A stretch of DNA of 64,000 bases from Idiomarina loihiensis (GTDB taxonomy: Bacteria; Pseudomonadota; Gammaproteobacteria; Enterobacterales; Alteromonadaceae). The notes beneath the pieces were generated by a model that saw only the letters and a list, made by a program, of their open reading frames with translations, had not been told where the DNA came from and did not search any database. Position numbers and translations under genes: made by a program. Positions 43,706-53,024 of this stretch are shown here, in pieces. How positions within the stretch are numbered: position 1 is the stretch's first letter; every line of letters starts with the position of its first letter. The stretch is taken from assembly GCF_024584785.1 (NCBI RefSeq), contig NZ_CP074112.1:558001-622000 (forward strand), in the 5' to 3' direction.

Positions 43706-43718
43706 CTCGGAAAAATAC

Positions 43719-43732
43719 TTGATGTAGATCAA
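43719..43732 (+). promoter_or_regulatory. FNR/Anr box upstream of DUF3149 gene
   Basis: TTGAT-GTAG-ATCAA is a perfect match to the FNR consensus TTGAT-N4-ATCAA. It ends 60 bp before the start codon, a position compatible with activation near -40 of a promoter in between. This suggests control by oxygen limitation. Confidence 0.7.
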
Positions 43733-43792
43733 TATTTACTCTGCCAATTACTTCTATCATGACCTTAATAAAACCACACAAGGAGTATGGTC

Positions 43793-43954
43793 ATGAACCT
43801 TCTAAAAGAATTTTTTACTGATCCCGTTATCTTTTTCAGCTTTACTGGCTTAGCGATTGTGATTGGTATGTGTATATTTTATGCCATCTTCTTTATTACC
43901 AAAGCTGCAGAAGCCGAGGCTGAGCAAAACAAAAATCTTAAGCCAAAAGTTTAA
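43793..43954 (+). CDS. DUF3149 small membrane protein
   Basis: A 53-residue protein with one transmembrane helix ('IFFSFTGLAIVIGMCIFYAI' region), a short N-terminal amphipathic segment ('MNLLKEFFTDPV') and a charged Ala/Glu/Lys-rich tail. Sequence and size match DUF3149, a gammaproteobacterial family of unknown function. AAGGAG lies seven bases before the ATG at 43793; an in-frame ATG at 43787 is too close. The gene has its own FNR box and terminator, so it is an independent, probably oxygen-responsive unit. Confidence 0.85.
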   Translation: MNLLKEFFTDPVIFFSFTGLAIVIGMCIFYAIFFITKAAEAEAEQNKNLKPKV

Positions 43955-43980
43955 GGCCCCAAAGATTGTCTTGTTGCTTG

Positions 43981-44024
43981 AGCCAGTGGTAGCCGTGCGC
44001 TAACGGATACCGCTGGCTTTTTTT
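43981..44024 (+). terminator. terminator of DUF3149 gene
   Basis: AGCCAGTGGTA pairs with TACCGCTGGCT (one G-T wobble) across a 15-base interior and is followed by seven Ts. Confidence 0.88.
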
Positions 44025-44061
44025 ATCTAAATGACGTTGTTACTTGCATCGCTGCGACTCG

Positions 44062-44081
44062 TACTGTATAAATAAACAGTA
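44062..44081. promoter_or_regulatory. LexA (SOS) box of yebG
   Basis: TACTGTATAAATAAACAGTA matches the LexA consensus (CTG-N10-CAG with TA flanks) and lies 25 bp before yebG, a classical SOS gene. Confidence 0.9.
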
Positions 44082-44106
44082 TTCTATATAACGAGGAATT
44101 TCTTCA

Positions 44107-44376
44107 ATGGCTGTAGTCACTCAATTTGTGGTTGTACGCGATGGGGCTGAGAAAATGACGTTTACTTCAAAAGCTGAAGCCGATGCTTATGACAAAATGC
44201 TAGATATGGTGGATCGCCTGATGCCGTTATTGGCAGCAAGCGGTGTTGTTACCGAAGAACAGCAACAAGAAGATTTAGCACTTTATATTGCGCAGCAGCG
44301 CGAACACATGCTGGTGGCCTTAGGTGCTAAGAAACCGACCAAGCCTAAAGCTGTGAAAAAGTCCGAAGCAGCGTGA
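44107..44376 (+). CDS. yebG: YebG-family SOS protein
   Basis: An 89-residue protein matching E. coli YebG at its N-terminus ('QFVVVRDGAEKMTFTSKAEA' and 'DAYDKMLDMVDRL'), with a Lys/Ala-rich tail. YebG is LexA-controlled and DNA-damage induced; its biochemical role is not established. A near-perfect LexA box precedes the gene, which supports both the identification and an active SOS regulon. Confidence 0.92.
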   Translation: MAVVTQFVVVRDGAEKMTFTSKAEADAYDKMLDMVDRLMPLLAASGVVTEEQQQEDLALYIAQQREHMLVALGAKKPTKPKAVKKSEAA

Positions 44377-44445
44377 TCTCCTGCTAGTCAAGTTACGTAG
44401 TGAGGTCTATAGTGCTCTTCTCATGCAATGTTAAAAGGCCGTTCT

Positions 44446-45471
44446 ATGTTAACTCGAGTTTCTTTCATTGCTGCAGCTGTTGCTGCGGCTTTTGCTACCC
44501 TATCAGTGGGCGCCATAGCAGCCGATCAACCAGCTCAAGCTAATCCTTATGCAGCACCGCAAAGCGCCTCTGCCACAGACTTTATTGAAGTTTTTGCAAA
44601 ACTAAATGGCAAAACACCAGGTTATCGCAAAGGACATGCGCGCGGAGTCTGTGCTGCTGGTGAGTTTGTACCAAGTGCAGCGGCCCGCCAACGTTTTGCT
44701 ACCCCTCTATTTGCAGTGGATAAAGCACCACTCATCATGCGTTTTTCGATGGGCGGCGGTAATCCCAATGCTGATGAGCGTCGTGGTGCGCGTGGATTAG
44801 GTATTCAATTTCAATTAGATGATAATCAATTTCATCATATTGCGGGATTAACGGTGCCACTCTTTGCGGGTAAGAACCCTCAGCAATTTTTAGGGCTATT
44901 GCAATGGAGTGCCAAGATTCAAGCGGGTGAAGCAACCCCAGCTGATCTTCAAAAATACTTTGCAGCCAATCCAGAAATGCAAGCACAACGCGAGTGGTCG
45001 CAAGGTCGCCAGGCTTCTGCTGAGTATACCTCATCCAATTATTATGGCATTCATGCCTTTTTCGCCGATCAACCCAATGCCGCTGCACAAGCGTTCCGCT
45101 GGCAACTAGAGCCGGTTGCGGGTGAGCAGCAATTAACGGCAGCAGAAGTTGAATCGCTCCCACCAAGCTTTCTTGATGAACGCTTAACCGAACGGCTGAA
45201 AAAAGATGGCAAGGTAGTATTTAATTGGGTTTGGACCTTAGCCGAACCGGGTGATGCGACCAATAACCCAGCGCAGCTTTGGCCGGCCGATAGAGAGCAG
45301 GTCACGATAGGTACCATCACTGTAACTAGTAGTGGTTCTGATCAATGTGAACCGGTTAATTTTGATCCTATGCGGGTTGCTCTTGGCATCAGTCCTAGCG
45401 ACGATCCTGTGCTACCGATCCGTTCAGTTGCTTACGCTATCTCGCAAGGGATGCGTTTAAATAATCAGTAA
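44446..45471 (+). CDS. secreted catalase-family peroxidase
   Basis: About 341 residues with a signal peptide ending near 'SVGAIAAD', so the protein is periplasmic, followed by a small (SrpA-like) catalase fold. Haem-pocket motifs include the distal His in 'RKGHARGVCAAGEF', 'MRFSMGGGNPNADERRGARG', and the C-terminal proximal region 'LPIRSVAYAISQG', where the Tyr would ligate haem. Family members are usually peroxidases with weak catalase activity. I chose the start at 44446 (AAAGG upstream); an ATG at 44428 is in frame. It converges with the patatin gene six bases downstream. Confidence 0.85.
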   Translation: MLTRVSFIAAAVAAAFATLSVGAIAADQPAQANPYAAPQSASATDFIEVFAKLNGKTPGYRKGHARGVCAAGEFVPSAAARQRFATPLFAVDKAPLIMRFSMGGGNPNADERRGARGLGIQFQLDDNQFHHIAGLTVPLFAGKNPQQFLGLLQWSAKIQAGEATPADLQKYFAANPEMQAQREWSQGRQASAEYTSSNYYGIHAFFADQPNAAAQAFRWQLEPVAGEQQLTAAEVESLPPSFLDERLTERLKKDGKVVFNWVWTLAEPGDATNNPAQLWPADREQVTIGTITVTSSGSDQCEPVNFDPMRVALGISPSDDPVLPIRSVAYAISQGMRLNNQ

Positions 45472-45477
45472 CTTGGA

Positions 45478-46866
45478 TTAGTCTTGGTTGCTTGAAGGTT
45501 GTTGCAAATCTTCAAGCAACTGCTTAAATACAGGATCATAGCGCAGTAATTCACTCCCGACATGAATCAGTGTATCAGCTTGTTCTTTGTTGAGTGATAA
45601 ACTGGTTGGGATTTGATTAATAAAGCCCCGCCGTTGCTCCTGTTGCACGCCATCAAAACTAATTTCGATAAAGTAAGGTTTAACCTGTTGGCCAGAGCTG
45701 GATAACTCATGACCCCAGCGATCTATCGTGCGGCGCATTAAACTGATAGTAGCAGCGTTGTAGCGGTGCAATTGGGTGTCGGTTACAGCACCTATGGTAG
45801 GCTCAATATCGGGAATCTTGTTGGATTGTTCAATGTCATATTGCGGCTTAGTGGATGCATTCACTGAGATCACGACCAGATGCTTGGAAGGCTGGGCACC
45901 AAGGCGAGTTAAGAACTTCTCGATACCACCACCAATTTCAACCATTTCATAGAATGCCATGAGCCCTAAATTATCAGTGATACCACCATCAACAAGATGA
46001 ATATACTGACGTTCATCTTTGGCGGCATAACTGCGCATAGCTGTGATGGTGTCGTGCAGGTGGGGCGATAGTTTGGCCTCTGCAATATCTTCTTCATTAA
46101 GTTCGCGCAGGTAGTTCTGGATAGGGTTGAGGCAACCTTTGTGATTTTTCAAAACAACAGGGTTTAGCATCACAGGTACTGCAGATGAAGCAGTAACTGC
46201 TCGAGCAATAGGATAGTCAGCGATGTTAGAGCACAGCAGATCAAAATATTCTTGAATAAAAGAAAAGCGAATACCAGCGCCTAAATCACTCGCATTGATA
46301 ACGATAAAAGGTGCATCTTGACGCTGTTGCAAATCAGCAAAGGTGGCACCGCGGAACAACCGTTGTTCATAGATGCCCGTGGCAATATCAGTGCGTCCTC
46401 TATTGGAAAACCATAACAGTGGGCTAAGCACGCCATACACCCACTCGGTGACATAATCGCGGCGCAGAAAATCGTCTTCAAAATCGCTAAAGATTCGTTC
46501 GCCATGCAAGCCATAATAGGCTGCGGTAAAGCTGCCGCCGGAGACGGAACTGATCATGTCGACTTCACTCAACAACGAATGCTGTTGACCTTCGAGTTCT
46601 AATGGGGTGTCGCGGAGGGCTTGTAACACCCCATAGGACAAAGCCGCGGCACGGCTACCACCGCCAGAGAAAGACATAATGACTGTGACATCATCACGGC
46701 CTTTGTGACCACTGTTGTAGTCCAACATCGAATAGTTCTGTTGTCCATCACTGCTGGTTTGTGAGCTATTGTCGATGATGCCGTACGTCGCACAGCCGGA
46801 AGTCACCAAGCTTATCCCTAAAGCTAAGGTGATTTTAAAGCGAGAAACAAACCTCAATCTGTGCAC
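45478..46866 (-). CDS. patatin-like phospholipase lipoprotein
   Basis: A 462-residue predicted lipoprotein (lipobox 'LVTSGC') with a patatin domain. The oxyanion loop is 'SFSGGGSRAAALSYG', the nucleophile Ser is in 'SSVSGGSF' (a G-x-S-x-G variant with Ser in the first position), and the catalytic Asp is in 'VDGGITDNLG'. The protein would hydrolyse membrane lipids from the periplasmic or outer-membrane side. I chose the GTG at 46866 because AAGGA precedes it by six bases and it gives a proper lipoprotein signal; a TTG eight codons upstream is in frame. Confidence 0.87.
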   Translation of the reverse strand: MHRLRFVSRFKITLALGISLVTSGCATYGIIDNSSQTSSDGQQNYSMLDYNSGHKGRDDVTVIMSFSGGGSRAAALSYGVLQALRDTPLELEGQQHSLLSEVDMISSVSGGSFTAAYYGLHGERIFSDFEDDFLRRDYVTEWVYGVLSPLLWFSNRGRTDIATGIYEQRLFRGATFADLQQRQDAPFIVINASDLGAGIRFSFIQEYFDLLCSNIADYPIARAVTASSAVPVMLNPVVLKNHKGCLNPIQNYLRELNEEDIAEAKLSPHLHDTITAMRSYAAKDERQYIHLVDGGITDNLGLMAFYEMVEIGGGIEKFLTRLGAQPSKHLVVISVNASTKPQYDIEQSNKIPDIEPTIGAVTDTQLHRYNAATISLMRRTIDRWGHELSSSGQQVKPYFIEISFDGVQQEQRRGFINQIPTSLSLNKEQADTLIHVGSELLRYDPVFKQLLEDLQQPSSNQD

Positions 46867-47038
46867 GTGATGTCCTTTGGCTAGATCCAATAATAAACAA
46901 CTGTAAACTTAAGTTATAGCTAAATGTGAACAATATCTGTTCTATCTGGAAGCTACTGGTTATAATGCCACCTAAGACAAAGCCTGGTAAAGCACCCAAA
47001 GCCAAACTAACGGCATAAATAAGAACAAAGAGGCAGCT

Positions 47039-48385
47039 GTGTTAAGTACCCGTTTTCAGCGAGGAACCTTTATGGTAGCAGTGAGTTGTTCACTGTTATT
47101 AGCTTTCTTTGCGATTGAGCACTTTCATAGCTTGCATTATCAACAACTCCGCCAACAGCAATTAAGTCAGGCGCAAACTCAATTAGTGAAGTTCCGAGCT
47201 AATTTAGAGGCTGAACTTAATGCCGCCTTGTATGCGAGTTGGGGCTTAGTTAATTACCTTACCTTAAATCCGCGCACTAGTCCGCAGCAATGGCAGCCGT
47301 TAGCCCAAGGTATAATAGAAAACCATCAGAATATCCGTAACCTAGCCATCGCTCCTGATAATATTGTCCGCTTTGTTTATCCTCTAGCAGGCAACGAAGC
47401 TGTGCTTGGCGTTGATTACAGTAAAATTCCTGAGCAATTTGCGATGATTGACGCAGCTCGACAACAACGGCAAATGTTAATTGCGGGTCCCGTTGACTTG
47501 GTGCAAGGAGGACGTGGCGTTATTGCTCGAATTCCTGTTTTTTATCGCGCTGAGGATGGTACTGGCGAGCAATATTGGGGTAGTGTAGCCGTGGTTCTTG
47601 ATTTAGATCAGTTGTTGCAGCGGCAGCAGCTGACGGAGTTAACCGCGCAGTATAAAATAGCTATGCGGGGTACCGATGGTAAAGGCGCTAGTGGCGATAT
47701 TTTTATGGGTAGTGAAGCCATCTATGCGCAGGCAGACTTTTATGATGCGGTGCAATTTTTAAATGGCTCTTGGTCGATTGCTATCCAGCTTGACTCGCAG
47801 CAATTGGGTTCGGTGTGGCAACAGCAGCGGGTTCGCCTAATCGGCTATCCGTATGTAACAGCTTTGTTTTTAATGCTGATGGCATTATTTAGATGGTACC
47901 GGCGCACCTACCAAGAGGCTATGTTAGATCCACTCACCGGGGTGGCTAATCGTCGCGCTTTAGATGAGCGTATGCAGGTACTCATGCAAGTGTATGAGCG
48001 GCACCAAATTAAGTTTGCCGTGATTGTGGTTGATCTTAATGGCTTTAAGTACGTAAACGATAGCTTCGGCCATCATGCTGGTGATTTGGTGTTACAGCAC
48101 ACCGCACAACGCTTGTTAGTCAATACCCGTGCCACAGATACGGTAGCGCGATTAGGTGGTGATGAGTTTGTACTGGTGTTGATGGGGATTGATAACGAAC
48201 GTGTTGTTAGTCGGCAAGTCGATAAATTACGTGCAGCATTGAATCAACCCGTGGTGGTTAAAGAACAACAGATTGCGGTTTCTGCTAGTTTGGGATGTGC
48301 GTTGTTTCCTATGCACGGACAAACAGTAGAGGCCTTGCTGCAACATGCTGATATTCAGATGTATAAAAATAAGCGGAAAGAATGA
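47039..48385 (+). CDS. membrane diguanylate cyclase with CHASE-like sensor
   Basis: A 448-residue protein. One N-terminal transmembrane helix (about 12-30) is followed by a periplasmic CHASE-type region ('LEAELNAALYASWGLVNYL', 'RNLAIAPDNIVRFVYPLAGN', 'VDYSKIPEQ', 'IAGPVDLVQGGRGVIARIPVF') and a second helix near 275-292. The GGDEF domain has an intact G-G-D-E-F at 373-377. It should make c-di-GMP in response to an extracytoplasmic signal. No obvious RxxD inhibitory site is seen. A GTG start follows AGAGG. The stop overlaps the next gene's ATG (ATGA). Confidence 0.9.
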   Translation: MLSTRFQRGTFMVAVSCSLLLAFFAIEHFHSLHYQQLRQQQLSQAQTQLVKFRANLEAELNAALYASWGLVNYLTLNPRTSPQQWQPLAQGIIENHQNIRNLAIAPDNIVRFVYPLAGNEAVLGVDYSKIPEQFAMIDAARQQRQMLIAGPVDLVQGGRGVIARIPVFYRAEDGTGEQYWGSVAVVLDLDQLLQRQQLTELTAQYKIAMRGTDGKGASGDIFMGSEAIYAQADFYDAVQFLNGSWSIAIQLDSQQLGSVWQQQRVRLIGYPYVTALFLMLMALFRWYRRTYQEAMLDPLTGVANRRALDERMQVLMQVYERHQIKFAVIVVDLNGFKYVNDSFGHHAGDLVLQHTAQRLLVNTRATDTVARLGGDEFVLVLMGIDNERVVSRQVDKLRAALNQPVVVKEQQIAVSASLGCALFPMHGQTVEALLQHADIQMYKNKRKE

Positions 48386-49329
48386 CCTTAAGAACCCCAT
48401 TGCGTACCGATAAAACCTTAGCCGAGCTTATTGAAGTTATCCCTGATGCGGCATTGATAGTCAATACCAAAGGGCACATAGTGCTGGTTAACAGAATGCT
48501 GGTGAACATGTTTGGTTACCAGCGTCGTAAGGATATGGTAGGGCAGTCAATGAATATTCTGCTGCCTGACCAAGTGCGCCAACATCATGATCAACACATG
48601 CGCTATTTTTTCGAACAGGGAAAAAATAGACCCATGGGGAAAGGCTTTAAATTTGCAGGCATCAAGGCAAATGGCGACACCATTTATGTTGATATTATGC
48701 TCAGCCATGTCGAGTTTGATGGTAAAAATTTTGCGATAGCTTTTATTCGCGATACCACCAGCAATAAAATCGTTGAAGATAGAATTAGACGAGAGCTTGA
48801 GCGCGAACGAAAGCTGGCTATGACTGACCATCTCACAGGGTTGGAAAATCGGCGCGCTTTTGTTGAAGAGCTCGAAGGCAACATTCAAAGCTTAGCAGAG
48901 CATGGTTGGCAATTTGCAGTCTGTTTTATTGACCTTGATGACTTTAAGTTGGTGAACGATAACTTAGGCCATCAGATTGGCGATGACGTTTTGCAAAAAG
49001 TTGCACATATTCTGAAAGCCAATTGTCGTGGCTCCGATTTAGTAGCACGCATTGGCGGTGATGAATTTGCCACGATTCATGCCGGTGCTAGTTTGCAAGA
49101 TGCTATGCACGTGTTAGAGCGGGTTCGCAGTAGCATAGTGCAGGAGTTATCAGCCGATAAAATACCTGTAACCTTGTCTATGGGGCTTTGCCATTGCTAT
49201 GAGCAACAGCGCCATTACAGTGTGTCTGGTATTCTTAGCGCGGCCGATCAAGCTATGTACGAAGCCAAACAACAAGGCAAGAATCAAATCAAGATTGCAT
49301 GCGTTGACGCTGATTTAGATTCTCAATAA
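48382..49329 (+). CDS. PAS-GGDEF diguanylate cyclase
   Basis: A 315-residue cytoplasmic protein. The PAS domain at about 13-130 ('ELIEVIPDAALIVNTKGHIV', 'NRMLVNMFGYQRRKDMVGQS', 'SHVEFDGKNFAIAFIRDTT') is followed by a linker helix and a GGDEF domain with G-G-D-E-F at 225-229 ('RIGGDEFATI'). It is translationally coupled to the upstream cyclase through an ATGA overlap, so two cyclases with different sensors share one transcript. The 3' end overlaps the convergent GGDEF-EAL gene by 41 bp. Confidence 0.9.
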   Translation: MTLRTPLRTDKTLAELIEVIPDAALIVNTKGHIVLVNRMLVNMFGYQRRKDMVGQSMNILLPDQVRQHHDQHMRYFFEQGKNRPMGKGFKFAGIKANGDTIYVDIMLSHVEFDGKNFAIAFIRDTTSNKIVEDRIRRELERERKLAMTDHLTGLENRRAFVEELEGNIQSLAEHGWQFAVCFIDLDDFKLVNDNLGHQIGDDVLQKVAHILKANCRGSDLVARIGGDEFATIHAGASLQDAMHVLERVRSSIVQELSADKIPVTLSMGLCHCYEQQRHYSVSGILSAADQAMYEAKQQGKNQIKIACVDADLDSQ

Positions 49330-50809
49330 AAGTGACTAAGTTTTTTACTGGCATAGGTCGCGCATACAAATAGCCTTGAAACTCTTCGCAGCCCTCACGT
49401 TTTAAGTAAGTAGCCTGTGCATGAGTTTCAACCCCCTCTGCTACAACACGCAGATGCAGCGCTTTGGCCATAGCTAGAATGGTGCGTACCAGCTTGGCAT
49501 CTTGGCTATTGTTGGTAATATCTTGCACAAAGCTTTGATCAATTTTTACTTCTTTAATCGGTAGTAAACGCAACGTATTCAGTGATGAGTAGCCGGTACC
49601 AAAGTCATCTAGGGATACTTGTACGCCTTTGTCATGCAACACTTCAATCACCCGTTTAACCCCTTCTAAATTTATCAGAGCTGCGCTTTCGGTCAGTTCT
49701 AACTCAATCACCGACCAATCTCCGGGTAATTCAGCGAGGTTTTTGATAAAACGGTCACAGCTGCCACTGCCATTAAAATCAGTGGCTGATACGTTAAAAG
49801 AAACCCTTGGGATGTGTTTGTAGAGGAGCTGATGCTCAAGTAACTCGCGGATGCCTGTTTGCATGACAAAATCGGTGATCTGACAAATTAAACCATGCTG
49901 CTCGGCCAGCGGGATGAATTGATCCGGCGGAACTAAGCCACGTTGTGGATGATGCCAGCGAACTAGCACTTCAACGCCGGTGATAGCTTGGGCATCGGTG
50001 CAAAATTGTGGTTGATAAACCAAACTTAATTGCCGCTGGCTAATGGCATGTCGTAGATCGTAGAGCAGGAGACTACGTTGATTAGCTAATTCGCCGTAGC
50101 TTGGGTCATACACCTTATATCGACCGGGGCCACGACTCTTGGCTTCATCCAGAGCTTTTCCTGCATGGTCGATTAACGCATCGCTATGCTCGCCATCGCG
50201 CGGAAACAAGGCTACACCGACACTGCAGCTAAGGCGCAAATCTGGCAGTGCGGCCAACTGAATGGTGGCAATCCGTTGTTGCAAATTATGGATGAGCGGC
50301 TCAACGGCATGGGGCCATAAGGCTTCAGGCAGGGCAATAGCAAATTCGTCACCATTAAAACGTGCAATAAAGACCTGTTGATGACAACTGTCACGCAAAA
50401 TTGCAGCAACTTCTTGTAGGTACTTGTCGCCCGCAGCCAAACCGGCATGAACATTAATTTGTTTAAAGCCGTCAATATTCACCAACAGCACTGCTAGTAC
50501 CAGTTCATGCTCACGAGCGTAGCTTAATTCGGTATTAAGTTCTTGGCCAAACATGTGGCGATTCAGTAACTTGGTGAGTTCATCGCGTTGGCTAATATTA
50601 CGTTCGCGTTGTAAGGCTTTGTAGGCAAGAAAATAGAGCAATACAGCCGTGACGATAACGTAGCCAAACCCTTTAAAGGTTTGTAACTCGGTAATGTAAT
50701 CGCTGGCACCGGCTAGCGAAAAAACGAACTGGTCAGAAAAGCGAATCCATACCAAACCTAACACCAAGTAGATGGCAGCAATAACCCCAGCGGTTTGGCG
50801 TGGTGACAT
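49289..50809 (-). CDS. membrane GGDEF-EAL protein with degenerate motifs
   Basis: A 506-residue protein with two N-terminal helices (about 7-24 and 49-64), a GGDEF domain in which the signature reads N-G-D-E-F (152-156), and an EAL domain in which it reads E-V-L (280-282). Metal positions 'LELTESAALI', 'LDDFGTGYSS', 'EVKIDQSFV' and 'VVAEGVETHAQA' are intact. The cyclase half is therefore probably inactive, or only binds GTP, whereas the phosphodiesterase half may work. It converges with, and overlaps, the neighbouring cyclase gene. Confidence 0.88.
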   Translation of the reverse strand: MSPRQTAGVIAAIYLVLGLVWIRFSDQFVFSLAGASDYITELQTFKGFGYVIVTAVLLYFLAYKALQRERNISQRDELTKLLNRHMFGQELNTELSYAREHELVLAVLLVNIDGFKQINVHAGLAAGDKYLQEVAAILRDSCHQQVFIARFNGDEFAIALPEALWPHAVEPLIHNLQQRIATIQLAALPDLRLSCSVGVALFPRDGEHSDALIDHAGKALDEAKSRGPGRYKVYDPSYGELANQRSLLLYDLRHAISQRQLSLVYQPQFCTDAQAITGVEVLVRWHHPQRGLVPPDQFIPLAEQHGLICQITDFVMQTGIRELLEHQLLYKHIPRVSFNVSATDFNGSGSCDRFIKNLAELPGDWSVIELELTESAALINLEGVKRVIEVLHDKGVQVSLDDFGTGYSSLNTLRLLPIKEVKIDQSFVQDITNNSQDAKLVRTILAMAKALHLRVVAEGVETHAQATYLKREGCEEFQGYLYARPMPVKNLVTFIENLNQRQRMQS

Positions 50810-50921
50810 AGACGTCTCCTTGCGATGACGTGAACACAGCTATAGTGTGTTCTTTCAACATAGCAAGGAGTACGTTATTTTGCCAGTTAGATGAGCGAAT
50901 AATCGCTTGTTTTTTAAGCGG

Positions 50922-52884
<1,963 letters not shown>

Positions 52885-52958
52885 TCATCCTTTTGGGTAG
52901 AAAGTAAGTAACTGGTGTCACTATTGTAACGGCTACGCAGCAAAAAAGGAAAAGGCTC

Positions 52959-52986
52959 AAAAAAAAGCCGCTCACAAGGAGCGGCT
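52959..52986 (-). terminator. terminator of the M16 peptidase gene
   Basis: On the minus strand AGCCGCTC pairs with GAGCGGCT around CTTGT/TTGT and is followed by nine Ts, about 40 bp after the peptidase stop. It has the same GCCGCTC stem as the ssrA terminator. Confidence 0.88.
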
Positions 52987-53024
52987 AAACACACTTACAA
53001 CGCAGAACTTAATCAGCTAACGCC

